This document shows positions 8,756 through 16,451 of a stretch of 50,101 nucleotides of DNA, in pieces. The DNA lies in assembly GCA_003222675.1 (NCBI GenBank), contig QHWT01000050.1, forward strand, positions 86,301-136,401. The letters run 5' to 3'. The notes beneath the pieces were generated by a model. That model was not told the origin of the DNA. It saw nothing but the letters and a program-made list of their open reading frames with translations, and did not search any database. Position numbers and translations under genes: made by a program. The DNA comes from Acidobacteriota bacterium (GTDB lineage: Bacteria; Acidobacteriota; Vicinamibacteria; Vicinamibacterales; 2-12-FULL-66-21). The number at the start of each line of letters is the position of its first letter. Within the stretch, counting starts at the first letter, position 1.

Positions 8756-9030
8756 CGCGAACGGCCTGCCGCGGCGCCTTGGCGCTTACCTTGCGGCGAC
8801 CTTCCTCTCACGCGAACGGCCTGCCGCGGCGCCTTGGCGCTTACCTTGCGGCGACCTTCCTCTCACGCGAACGGCCTGCCGCGGCGCCTAGCGCTTACCT
8901 TGCGGCGACCTTCCTCTCACGCGAACGGCCTGCCGCGGCGCCTTAGCGCTTACCTTGCGGCGACCTTCCTCTCGCGCGAACGGCCTGCCGCGGCGCCTTA
9001 GCGCTTCGCTTGCGGCGGCCCTTCCTCGGA
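8756..9030. repeat. Tandem array of five 55-bp units
   Basis: Units begin cgcgaacggcctgccgcgg at 8756, 8811, 8866, 8920 and 8975. Spacing is 55, 55, 54 and 55; the last copy degrades after about 9020. Copies differ by only one to three bases. There are no spacers, so it is not CRISPR. The period is not a multiple of three, and no sensible protein is encoded on either strand. It fills the 5' region of the DUF4097 gene, starting 16 bases from its start codon. Confidence 0.92.
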
Positions 9031-9071
9031 ACGTTTGACGGAATATTTTCTGGAAGGTTTGCCGGCGAATG

Positions 9072-9106
9072 AAAAAAGGACGCCGGGCTCTGCCGCGGCG
9101 TCCTTT
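9072..9106 (-). terminator. Rho-independent terminator of glutamine synthetase
   Basis: On the minus strand AAAGGACGCC (9106-9097) pairs with GGCGTCCTTT (9084-9075) across a 12-base loop, and the stem runs into a T6 tract (9077-9072). It lies about 70 bases past the stop of the type III glutamine synthetase gene, with a heptad array in between. Confidence 0.85.
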
Positions 9107-9108
9107 AA

Positions 9109-9167
9109 GCTCGGACCTCGGACCTCGGCCCTCGGCCCTCGGCTCTCGGCTCTCGGCTCTCGGCTCG
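9109..9167. repeat. Single-arm heptad array, eight units
   Basis: Eight consecutive 7-bp units drift gradually from (G/C)CTCGGA through CCTCGGC to TCTCGGC. The array starts seven bases before the glutamine synthetase stop codon on the genomic plus strand and sits between that stop and its terminator hairpin. No inverted partner arm is visible. Confidence 0.85.
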
Positions 9168-9173
9168 ACGACG

Positions 9174-11360
9174 TTACTTCACGAACAACATTTCGCGATA
9201 AGTCGGCAGCGGCCAGAGATCCTGCGGCGTGATCCCCTCGAGCGAGTCGCCGACCTCACGCAAGGCGTTCATGGCCGGAATCACCTTGTCGCGGAAGTAC
9301 TTCGCGTGCTTTTCCGGCTCGCCGTTGCCCTCGTGCTCGAGCAGCTCCTGCAGCTTGTCGACGCGAATCTTCATCTCGTCGGTCAGCTTCACGATTTCGT
9401 CGAGCGCGCGGCGCGATTCCTTTGCCGTGGCGCCTGCCGCCTTGACCGCTGCAACACTCTCGGCGATTTGCGTCTGGTAACGGTACCCCGCCGGCAGGAT
9501 GTAGCGGTTGCCCATGAGCACCATCAGCTGCGCTTCGATGTTGATGGTCTTGTTGTACTGCTCAATCGCGACGTCGTAGCGCGCGCGGAGCTCGCGCTCG
9601 TTCAGCACGCCGTACTTTTCGAAGGCCTTCACGACTTCGGGCTTCATCGCCTCGCCGTAGGCGTCGACTGACGTGCGGTGATTCAGGAGGCCGCGCTTGG
9701 TTGCCTCCTTCGTCCACTCCTCGGAGTAATTGTTGCCGTTGAAGATGATGCGCTTGTTTTCCTTGATCAGCTTCGTCAGCAGCGTCTTCACCGCGGCCTG
9801 GAGCTTCTTGCCCTCCTTCAGCTGCTTTTCGAGCTCGGTCGCGACGTAGTCGAGCGACTCGGTGACGGCGACGTTGAGCGCAACGTTCGGCAGCGCGATA
9901 CTCTGGTTCGCCGAGACGGCGCGGAACTCGAACTTGTTGCCGGTGAATGCGAACGGGCTGGTGCGGTTGCGGTCGCCCGCGTCGCGCGGCAGCTTCGGCA
10001 GCACGTTGACGCCGATGTCCATGATGCCGCCGCTCTTCGTCGTCTTCGCACTGCCCGCCTTCTCGATCTGCTGGAAGATGTCCGTGAGCATGTCGCCCAG
10101 GAAGATCGAGATGATTGCCGGCGGCGCCTCGTTGGCGCCAAGCCGGTGATCGTTGCCGGCGCTCGCAATGCTGAAGCGCAGCAGCCCCTGGTGCTTGTTG
10201 ACCGCGCGCAGCACCGCCGCGCAGAACACCAGGAACTGGATGTTGTCGTGCGGCGTCTCGCCGGGGTTCAGCAGGTTGTTCCCCAGGTCGTCGCTGATGC
10301 TCCAGTTCAAATGCTTGCCAGAGCCGTTGACGCCCGCGAACGGCTTCTCGTGCAGCAGGCACGCGAGACCGTACTTCGGCGCCACCCGCCGCAGCATCTC
10401 CATGGTCATCATCTGGTGATCGGTGGCGACGTTGGCGTTCTCGAAGATCGGCGCGACTTCGTACTGGCTCGGGGCGACCTCGTTGTGACGCGTTTTCAAA
10501 GGCACGCCGATCTTGTACAGCTCGCGCTCGACGTCCATCATGAAGGCCAGCACGCGCTCGGGGATGGAGCCGAAATAGTGGTCCTCCATCTCCTGTCCCT
10601 TCGGTGGCTTCGCGCCGAACAGCGTGCGTCCCGCGTTAATCAGATCGGGCCGGTTGAAATAGAACTGCCGGTCGATCAGGAAGTACTCCTGCTCGGGGCC
10701 GCACGTCGTGACAACGCGCTGTGCCTTCGAGCCGAACAACCGCAGGATGCGGATCGCCTGCTTTGACAGCGCTTCCTGCGACCGGAGCAGCGGCGTTTTC
10801 TTGTCGAGCGCTTCCCCCGTCCAGCTCACGAACGCGGTGGGGATGACGAGGGTCGTCCCCTGCGGCGTGACGAGCAGCCACGGCGGGCTCGTCGGATCCC
10901 ACGCGGTGTAGCCGCGGGCTTCAAAGGTCGATCGCATGCCGCCCGACGGGAAGCTCGAGGCGTCCGGCTCGCCCCGCACGAGCTCCTTGCCGCTGAATTC
11001 CGCTACGGCGCGGCCATCGGGCGTCGGATTGAGAAAGGCATCGTGCTTCTCGGCGGTGATGCCGGTCATCGGCTGGAACCAGTGCGTGTAGTGCGTGGCG
11101 CCGTGCTCGACCGCCCAGTCCTTCAAGGCGCTGGCCACGATATCGGCGATGGACGGATCGATGGCCTCGCCGTGCGCGATCGCGCGGCGCAATCCGCGAA
11201 ACACGTCTTTCGGGAGGCGCGCGCGCTGGACTTCCTCGTTGAACGTCAGCGAGCCGAATTCGTCGCTCGCCTTGCGCAGCGACGTCGACTGCGCGCTGCG
11301 CGCCGAGACGCTGAAGTCGTTGATGTTTCTAATGGCGTCACCGGATGAAGCAGAACCCAT
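9174..11360 (-). CDS. glnN: Glutamine synthetase type III
   Basis: ATP-dependent glutamate plus ammonia to glutamine; cytoplasmic. The 728-residue length and the content match the large GSIII class, not GSI: the N-terminal segment [20 protein letters not shown], the substrate region [52 protein letters not shown], the metal/glutamate region [13 protein letters not shown] and the ammonium/ATP region [10 protein letters not shown] chose the internal ATG at 11360 ([15 protein letters not shown]): AAGGA lies upstream and the extra 43 residues of the longer frame have no family match. It diverges from a PadR gene. A terminator follows at 9072-9106. No regulatory site was recognised in the 130-base divergent gap. 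Confidence 0.95.
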   Translation of the reverse strand: MGSASSGDAIRNINDFSVSARSAQSTSLRKASDEFGSLTFNEEVQRARLPKDVFRGLRRAIAHGEAIDPSIADIVASALKDWAVEHGATHYTHWFQPMTGITAEKHDAFLNPTPDGRAVAEFSGKELVRGEPDASSFPSGGMRSTFEARGYTAWDPTSPPWLLVTPQGTTLVIPTAFVSWTGEALDKKTPLLRSQEALSKQAIRILRLFGSKAQRVVTTCGPEQEYFLIDRQFYFNRPDLINAGRTLFGAKPPKGQEMEDHYFGSIPERVLAFMMDVERELYKIGVPLKTRHNEVAPSQYEVAPIFENANVATDHQMMTMEMLRRVAPKYGLACLLHEKPFAGVNGSGKHLNWSISDDLGNNLLNPGETPHDNIQFLVFCAAVLRAVNKHQGLLRFSIASAGNDHRLGANEAPPAIISIFLGDMLTDIFQQIEKAGSAKTTKSGGIMDIGVNVLPKLPRDAGDRNRTSPFAFTGNKFEFRAVSANQSIALPNVALNVAVTESLDYVATELEKQLKEGKKLQAAVKTLLTKLIKENKRIIFNGNNYSEEWTKEATKRGLLNHRTSVDAYGEAMKPEVVKAFEKYGVLNERELRARYDVAIEQYNKTINIEAQLMVLMGNRYILPAGYRYQTQIAESVAAVKAAGATAKESRRALDEIVKLTDEMKIRVDKLQELLEHEGNGEPEKHAKYFRDKVIPAMNALREVGDSLEGITPQDLWPLPTYREMLFVK

Positions 11361-11477
11361 GTTGGATAAATCCTTTCTCGTCGGCGGGAGGAGCAGAAGG
11401 TTCAAGTTCCTGATTATGGGGACGGCATCCGCCGCGGGCAAGACAAAAACACGCTCATAGGGGCGATTCGGCTCTGA

Positions 11478-11483
11478 TATACT
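11478..11483 (+). promoter_or_regulatory. -10 element (TATACT) directly before PadR start
   Basis: TATACT, preceded by TG (extended -10), ends 7 bases before the GTG at 11491. Transcription from it would start at or next to the start codon, giving a leaderless message. No matching -35 was found. Confidence 0.5.
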
Positions 11484-11490
11484 TAACAAT

Positions 11491-11838
11491 GTGATACAAA
11501 TTGCCGACTACTATTCGCCGATTGTCGGGGAATTCGAGCAGCTCGTGCTGCTCGCGTTGCTGCGTCTGGGCAACGGCGCATACGGCGCGTCGATCCTGCG
11601 CGAGCTCCGCGAGCGGACCGGACGCGAGATCGCGATCGGCGCGCTGTATATGACGCTGGGACGCCTCGAAGCAAAGAAAATGATCTGCTCCTACACGGGA
11701 GAGCCGACGCCGCAGCGCGGCGGCAGGCGCCGTAAGCATTACTTGATGGACACGGCGGGACAGCAGGCGCTGGGCCGCGCGTATCGCACGCTGCGCTCGA
11801 TGTCCGAGGGATTCGAGCAGCAGCTCGCGCGCATGTAG
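11491..11838 (+). CDS. PadR family transcriptional regulator
   Basis: A 115-residue winged-helix regulator: [32 protein letters not shown], wing [18 protein letters not shown], then [19 protein letters not shown]. It differs from the other PadR protein in the window, which has the ENNRRAKYYRL signature, and it is nearer to the PadR form that accompanies long ADOP permeases. The GTG start gives [11 protein letters not shown] -10 hexamer lies only seven bases upstream and no Shine-Dalgarno sequence is present. It is followed by a heptad array, a PadR remnant and an ADOP permease gene, and likely controls the permease. Confidence 0.9.
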   Translation: MIQIADYYSPIVGEFEQLVLLALLRLGNGAYGASILRELRERTGREIAIGALYMTLGRLEAKKMICSYTGEPTPQRGGRRRKHYLMDTAGQQALGRAYRTLRSMSEGFEQQLARM

Positions 11839-11842
11839 TCGG

Positions 11843-11898
11843 CTCCTGCCTCCTGCCTCCTGCCTCCTGCCTTCTGCCTCCTGCCTTCTGCCTTCTGC
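11843..11898. repeat. Single-arm heptad array, eight units of CTCCTGC/CTTCTGC
   Basis: Eight exact 7-bp steps: CTCCTGC four times, then CTTCTGC, CTCCTGC, CTTCTGC, CTTCTGC. It begins four bases after the PadR stop codon and ends where a truncated PadR reading frame begins. No inverted partner is present. Confidence 0.9.
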
Positions 11899-11904
11899 TT
11901 GACA

Positions 11905-12037
11905 GCCGCACTCCGCGAACAACCGGCGCGCCCGCTATTACCGGCTCACGCGCGCCGGGCGCCGCGCGCTGGGCGACGCGGAGTCGAGCTTCGATCGGCT
12001 GATCGGGGCCATCACGCGGGTCATGCGTCCTGCGTAG
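11905..12037 (+). pseudogene. Remnant of a second PadR gene (C-terminal part)
   Basis: The frame ending with the TAG at 12035-12037 reads NNRRARYYRLTRAGRRAL followed by a terminal helix (SSFDRLIGAITRVMRPA). This is the C-terminal half of a PadR regulator of the ENNRRA(R/K)YYRL type. Upstream the frame reaches a stop at once, and the N-terminal helix-turn-helix is absent, replaced by the heptad array. It lies 21 bases before the ADOP permease, the usual place for that permease's own regulator. Confidence 0.75.
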
Positions 12038-12058
12038 AATATCTACGGGAGGTGTCAT

Positions 12059-14803
12059 GTGCGGCGTTCTCTGCGGCATCTCATTACCTGGATTCGCCGC
12101 GGGCAGCTGGATGAGGAAATGCGCGACGAGCTGGCGCAGCATGTCGCGTGGAAGACACAGGCCCTGATCGACGAAGGCGTGCCGGAGATCGAGGCGCGGC
12201 GTCAGGCCGCGCTGGCCGTCGGCAACATCACGCGGCTGACAGAGGAGGCGCGGGACACGTGGGGCTTCCCGGCGTTCGACACCGTCCTCCAGGATCTGCA
12301 GTACGGCGTCCGTCTTTTCCGGCGGTCTCCCGCATTCACGGCCGTCGCTGTCCTGTCGCTGGCCATCGGTATCGGCGCCAGCGCCGCGGTGTTCAGCCTG
12401 GCCGACACTGTTCTGATGCGGAAGCTGCCCGTCAAGGATCCCGACGCGTTGATCGCGCTACGGTGGGCGTCAGGTCCGATCTTTCCGTTTTCATCGCTGA
12501 ACGGCAATATTCACCAGGACAGCAACGGGTTGAGCAGCACGTCGTTTTCGCTGGCAGCCTATCGAGGCATGCGTCAGGCGGCGCAGTCGTCCGCTGACGT
12601 ATTCGGCTTTGCCGATGTGTACCGCGTCACCGTTTCAGCGGCCGGCCGCGCGGAAATAGCGTCCGCGCACGCGGTCTCCGACAATTACTTCACGGTGCTC
12701 GGCGTGCCACCGGCGGCGGGTCGATCGCTGGGTCCGGCAGACGACCGCGCCGACGCGCAGCCAGCCGCGATGATCGGCGACGGCTTCTGGTTGCGGCGCT
12801 TCAACCGGGCGCCGGACGCCGTCGGCCAGCCGCTTCTCATCAATGGTGTGTCGTTCACCATTGCCGGCGTCACCCCGCCGCAGTTTCACGGCACGGGCGA
12901 GGTGCTCGAGGCGCCCGACCTGTTCGTTCCGCTGGCGCTGCGCGCTCGCCTCGCGCGCGGCGAGGACCCCTCGGACGATCCGAACTCCTGGTGGGTGTTG
13001 ATGATGGGGCGCCTTCACCCGGCCGTGGCGCCAGACCACGTGCGAGGCGTCCTCGATACCGTGCTCAAACAAACGGTCGCGGCCGCAAAGCCGGCGCTGG
13101 CCTCGAAAGACCTGCCGTCCGTGCAGGTGCTCCCCGGATCGCGCGGCCAGGCAGAGGACCGCGACCGGATGCGCGAACCACTCCGCGTGATGGCGATCGT
13201 CGTCGCCATCGTGATGCTCGCGGCGTGCGCCAATGTCGCCAACCTCCTGCTCGCGCGCGGGCGAGCGCGCGTGCGCGAGTTCTCCGTTCGCATCGCGATC
13301 GGCGCGCCACGCCGCCGCGTCGTCCGTCAGCTGTTCACCGAGGGACTGCTGCTCGCGCTCTGCGGCTGCGCGCTCGGGATCGTCACGGCGCAATGGGTCG
13401 CGGGCGCGCTGGTGCCCGCGCTGACGGATACGCCGCTCCCGCCGGGTAGCACTGGTCTCGATTTGCGAGTGGTCCTGTTCGCAGCAGCCCTCGCGGGCGG
13501 TTGCGCCATCCTGTTCGCCCTGGCGCCGGCGCTTCGGGCCACCGACGTGTCACTCGTTTCGGGTCTCCAGGCCGGCCGCGGTTCGGCCGCGGCACGGCAT
13601 CAGGGAGGGTTGGCGGCCGGCCTGGTCGTCGCGCAAATCGCGCTCTCGATGGTGCTCGTCGCGACGGCGGCGCTGCTCGTCCGCTCGGTCCGCAACCTGC
13701 AGCACGTCGAGCTTGGGTTCAACCCGCGCAACGTTCTTCTCTTGCGCCTCGATCCGGCGCTCAACGGGTACGACGAGGCGCGCATCCGCGCCACCTATGC
13801 GCGCCTTCTCGAGCGCCTTCGCGCTGCGCCCGGCGTGCGCGGCGCAACGCTGACGGATCACATGCTGATCAGCAACTCCGCGTCCATCAGCGTCTCTGCG
13901 CGGCCGGAGGAACCGCTGCCTGATCTCGGCAGCGAGCTCGCCTCATCGTTCATGGAGACGCACCGGACGTGGCGTCTCGCGGTCGACACGCAGTTTTTTG
14001 CAACGATGGAGATTCCAATCGTGCACGGGCGAGCGTTCGTGGATGCGGACGTGAGCGGCTCTCAGCCGATCGTTGTCATCAACCAGTCGCTCGCGCGCCG
14101 CCTCTTCGCGACCGACGATGCGATCGGCCAGCAGCTCAGAATCGGCATGCGAAGGAATGCGCCGCTGTATGAGGTGATCGGCGTGTCGGCAGACGCGCGC
14201 TACACGTCACTCCGCCAGCCTGTGCCGCCAACGGTGTACTTGCTTCATCAGCGGTGGCCGCCGGGCCAGGCCACCCTCGAGGTGCGAACGTCGGGAGACC
14301 CGCTGACGTTTGCCGCAGCGGCCCGCGAGATCGTGCGCGAGGTCGATCCCAACCTGCCGGTCTTCATCATGCGATCGCAGGACGAACAGATCGCTGCCTC
14401 GCTCGATCGCGAACGGCTGTTCGCGCGGCTCGCGGCGCTGCTCGGAAGCGTCACGCTTGCGCTCTCCGCCATCGGCTTGTATGCGCTGCTCGCCTTTACC
14501 GTCACCCGCCGGACGCCGGAGATCGGCGTCCGCATGGCGCTGGGCGCCGATCGATCGGCCGTCGCATGGATGATCCTGAGGCAGTCCCTCGTGCTCGCCG
14601 CAATCGGCCTGCTGCTCGGCATCGCAGGCGCCGCCGCCGGGACCAGGGCGATTGAGTCGCTGCTGTACGGGCTCCCCGCACGCGATCCCGCGACGCTCGC
14701 GGGTGCCGCCGCGATGATGCTCGCGGTCTCCGCCGTGGCGGCCTACTTGCCCGCGAGACGGGCGTCGCGGGTCGATCCGCTGGTGGCCCTGCGGGACCAG
14801 TAG
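12059..14803 (+). CDS. ADOP-family ABC transporter permease (MacB_PCD/FtsX)
   Basis: A 914-residue acidobacterial-type duplicated permease: the N-terminal ADOP leader (RRGQLDEEMRDELAQHVAWKTQALIDEGVPEIEARRQA), a transmembrane entry (AFTAVAVLSLAIGIGASAAVFSLADTVLMRKLPV), a MacB-like periplasmic domain, an FtsX unit (MLAACANVANLLLARGRARVREFSVRIAIGAPRRRVVRQL), a second periplasmic domain and a final FtsX unit ending ASRVDPLVALRDQ. The GTG start has GGGAGG eight bases upstream. No ATPase gene is nearby. The stop codon lies inside a perfect palindrome shared with the convergent DUF1684 gene, so the last residue Q is set by that element. It is related to, but clearly not a recent copy of, the permease at 4815-7448. 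Confidence 0.93.
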   Translation: MRRSLRHLITWIRRGQLDEEMRDELAQHVAWKTQALIDEGVPEIEARRQAALAVGNITRLTEEARDTWGFPAFDTVLQDLQYGVRLFRRSPAFTAVAVLSLAIGIGASAAVFSLADTVLMRKLPVKDPDALIALRWASGPIFPFSSLNGNIHQDSNGLSSTSFSLAAYRGMRQAAQSSADVFGFADVYRVTVSAAGRAEIASAHAVSDNYFTVLGVPPAAGRSLGPADDRADAQPAAMIGDGFWLRRFNRAPDAVGQPLLINGVSFTIAGVTPPQFHGTGEVLEAPDLFVPLALRARLARGEDPSDDPNSWWVLMMGRLHPAVAPDHVRGVLDTVLKQTVAAAKPALASKDLPSVQVLPGSRGQAEDRDRMREPLRVMAIVVAIVMLAACANVANLLLARGRARVREFSVRIAIGAPRRRVVRQLFTEGLLLALCGCALGIVTAQWVAGALVPALTDTPLPPGSTGLDLRVVLFAAALAGGCAILFALAPALRATDVSLVSGLQAGRGSAAARHQGGLAAGLVVAQIALSMVLVATAALLVRSVRNLQHVELGFNPRNVLLLRLDPALNGYDEARIRATYARLLERLRAAPGVRGATLTDHMLISNSASISVSARPEEPLPDLGSELASSFMETHRTWRLAVDTQFFATMEIPIVHGRAFVDADVSGSQPIVVINQSLARRLFATDDAIGQQLRIGMRRNAPLYEVIGVSADARYTSLRQPVPPTVYLLHQRWPPGQATLEVRTSGDPLTFAAAAREIVREVDPNLPVFIMRSQDEQIAASLDRERLFARLAALLGSVTLALSAIGLYALLAFTVTRRTPEIGVRMALGADRSAVAWMILRQSLVLAAIGLLLGIAGAAAGTRAIESLLYGLPARDPATLAGAAAMMLAVSAVAAYLPARRASRVDPLVALRDQ

Positions 14804-14830
14804 GCCCGACCTTTACGTCGGGCCTACTGG
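14797..14830. terminator. Perfect 14-bp palindrome holding both convergent stop codons
   Basis: CCAGTAGGCCCGAC (14797-14810) and GTCGGGCCTACTGG (14817-14830) pair perfectly around CTTTAC. The TAG of the ADOP gene (14801-14803) and the TAG of the DUF1684 gene (14826-14824) are both inside the arms, so each protein ends in Q-stop. It is a likely two-way terminator without a U-tract. The arm GTCGGGCCTACT recurs at 48661-48672, again at a stop codon. Confidence 0.8.
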
Positions 14831-15696
14831 TGATAATTCAGTTCCCCCGCGCGGATGGCGATGGGGAGCTGGTTCTGTTTCGTCGGCAGAGGGCAGGTGG
14901 CAAACGCGGTGAACGCGCAGGGCGGGTTATAGGCTTTGTTGAAATCGAGATCGACGCTGCCGTTCTTCGGAAGCGGCGTGTGGAGGAAGCGGCCGGCGCC
15001 GTAGGTTTCCTTGCCGCTCGTCTGGTCCTTGAAGATGAAGAACAGATCTTCGCGCTTGTCGCTCTCGTAGACGGGTTCCAGCCGATACGACCTGCCGTTC
15101 ATGGTGAACGTCACATATCCCGGACTCTCCATCGGGACCGTCATGCCGAGCACGTTCGGCACGGGCACCTGCTTCGGTTTGCTGTACGGCGTGAACGCGG
15201 CGCGCACGCGGTAGGCACGCTGAACAGGAAAGTAGCGGAGGCCGTTGAACCGCCGGCGCTGCTCGCTCTCCGGATCGAGCAGACGCACGCCGTAACGATC
15301 TCCTCTCTTGATCACGAACAGCGTCAAACCGGCAATCGCGATGGCCGACTCTTCGCCCTTGGCCGGCTCGAAGGTGAACTGGTTCACGGGCTTTCCGCCT
15401 GCGGTCAACCGCACACCCGCGTCGGCGGTGAACGTGACGGTGCCCTGTTTGAGCTCGAACGCACCGAGCGTCTTCGGCACTCTCGCGGGCAGACGAATCG
15501 TTTTGTCGGGATCGCTGCCCGCAGTGTTCATACCCTCGCGCAGCCAGAACAGGCCCGCAACCGCGAGCCAGCCGTTCGGCGCAATCAGTTCCGCGACGCG
15601 TTCGTCCCGATGCTTCTGAATCTCCGCAGGGTAGTCGGAGCGGAGCGGCGCCTGAACACTCAAGAGGGCGATGATCGCGACGGCGAGTGCCCGCAT
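14824..15696 (-). CDS. DUF1684 domain protein, exported
   Basis: A 290-residue protein with a signal peptide (MRALAVAIIALLSVQAP) and the DUF1684 pattern: HRDERVAELIAPNGWLAVAGLFWLREG near the N-terminus, GDRYGVRLLDPESEQRRRFNGLRYFPVQ in the middle, and FIFKDQTSGKETYGAGRFLHTPLPKNGSVDLDFNKAYNPPCAFTAFATCPLPTKQNQLPIAIRAGE at the C-terminus. The last part, with its two cysteines and the NPPCAFT motif, is the most conserved. The biochemical role of the family is unknown. The gene is divergent from the membrane protein at 15719, with only 22 bases between the start codons. Confidence 0.92.
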   Translation of the reverse strand: MRALAVAIIALLSVQAPLRSDYPAEIQKHRDERVAELIAPNGWLAVAGLFWLREGMNTAGSDPDKTIRLPARVPKTLGAFELKQGTVTFTADAGVRLTAGGKPVNQFTFEPAKGEESAIAIAGLTLFVIKRGDRYGVRLLDPESEQRRRFNGLRYFPVQRAYRVRAAFTPYSKPKQVPVPNVLGMTVPMESPGYVTFTMNGRSYRLEPVYESDKREDLFFIFKDQTSGKETYGAGRFLHTPLPKNGSVDLDFNKAYNPPCAFTAFATCPLPTKQNQLPIAIRAGELNYHQ

Positions 15697-15706
15697 GGGC
15701 CTACCT

Positions 15707-15712
15707 TACAAT
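15707..15712 (+). promoter_or_regulatory. -10 element (TACAAT) six bases before start codon
   Basis: TACAAT ends at 15712 and the ATG is at 15719. There is no Shine-Dalgarno sequence in between, so the transcript would be leaderless. The reverse strand of the same bases (ATTGTA) may serve the divergent DUF1684 gene. Confidence 0.5.
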
Positions 15713-15718
15713 GCGCGC

Positions 15719-16375
15719 ATGTTCATCGGCCACTTCGCCGCAGGGCTCGCCGGCCGGCGCCTCACCCCGACCGTTTCGCTCGCCGTGTGGTTCCTCGCGG
15801 TGCAATTGCTCGACGTGCTGTGGCCGTTTTTCGTTCTCGCCGGGATCGAGCACGTCCGAATCGATCCAGGCAACACCGCCTTCACGCCGCTCGATTTCAC
15901 CGACTACCCGGTCTCGCACAGTCTCGTCGGCGCGCTGATTTGGGCCACGCTGTTTGCCGGCGGCTGGATGCTGCGCCGCGGCCGGAGCGCTGCGGCATGG
16001 CTGCTGTTCATGGGCGTCGTCAGCCACTGGGTGCTGGACGTGATCTCGCATCGCTCCGACGTGCCCGTCCTGCCTCACGGTCCGTATCTGGGTCTGGGCT
16101 TGTGGAACTCCGTGCCGCTCACGCTTCTCGTCGAGAGCTCGATGTTCGCGGCGGCGATCGTATTCTACGCGCGCGGACTCAAGCCGCGCGTGTCGTTCTG
16201 GATTTTGATGGCCGTGCTGTTCGCGCTGTATCTCGCCGCCGCATTCGGCCCGCCGCCGCCCAGCGTGACCGCGCTCGCATGGACGTCAATCGCCGGTCTC
16301 TTCATCATGCCGTGGGCATGGTGGGCGGATCGAAGGGCAGGAGGCTGGAGTGAGAAGTTAGGAGCTAGGAGCTAG
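15719..16375 (+). CDS. Integral membrane protein, YdjM-like metal-dependent hydrolase family
   Basis: A 218-residue protein with about six hydrophobic segments. It begins MFIGHFAAGLAGRRLTP and carries FVLAGIEHVRIDPGNTAFTPLDFTDYPVSHSL and VVSHWVLDVISHRSDVPVLP, with conserved His/Asp residues (GHF, SHSL, SHWVLDVISH) of the type seen in LexA-controlled YdjM-like membrane hydrolases. I placed the start at 15719, not 15671, because homology begins at MFIGHF and a -10 hexamer ends six bases before this ATG. The C-terminal GARS and the stop come from a heptad array (16354-16374), exactly as in the FAD oxidase gene 12 kb away. Enzymatic activity is only inferred. Confidence 0.85.
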   Translation: MFIGHFAAGLAGRRLTPTVSLAVWFLAVQLLDVLWPFFVLAGIEHVRIDPGNTAFTPLDFTDYPVSHSLVGALIWATLFAGGWMLRRGRSAAAWLLFMGVVSHWVLDVISHRSDVPVLPHGPYLGLGLWNSVPLTLLVESSMFAAAIVFYARGLKPRVSFWILMAVLFALYLAAAFGPPPPSVTALAWTSIAGLFIMPWAWWADRRAGGWSEKLGARS

Positions 16376-16451
16376 AGCGATTCTTGTCTCGGGAGTCAGG
16401 AGCTGGACGATTCTTGGCTCGTTCGCTCCAGCTCCCAGCTCCCAGCTCCTT
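16354..16451. repeat. Heptad-array dyad between convergent genes
   Basis: The left arm is GAAGTTA-GGAGCTA-GGAGCTA (16354-16374) and the right arm is GCTCCCA-GCTCCCA-GCTCCTT (16431-16451), inverted to each other. The plus-strand gene's TAG (16373-16375) lies at the end of the left array and the minus-strand gene's TAA (16452-16450) at the end of the right array. The loop contains a further direct repeat (GATTCTTG followed by CTCG). Confidence 0.85.

Noticed and set aside
8746-9001. Plus-strand reading frames across the 55-bp repeats giving Leu/Arg/Pro-rich repeated peptides
   Set aside because: The period is 55 or 54, not a multiple of three; the frame shifts with each copy and the composition is that of GC-rich noise. 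Best read as non-coding repeat.
8756-9030. CRISPR array
   Set aside because: Units are contiguous with no variable spacers and there are no cas genes.
9678-10766. 362-residue plus-strand open frame
   Set aside because: Antisense to glutamine synthetase III; no independent support.
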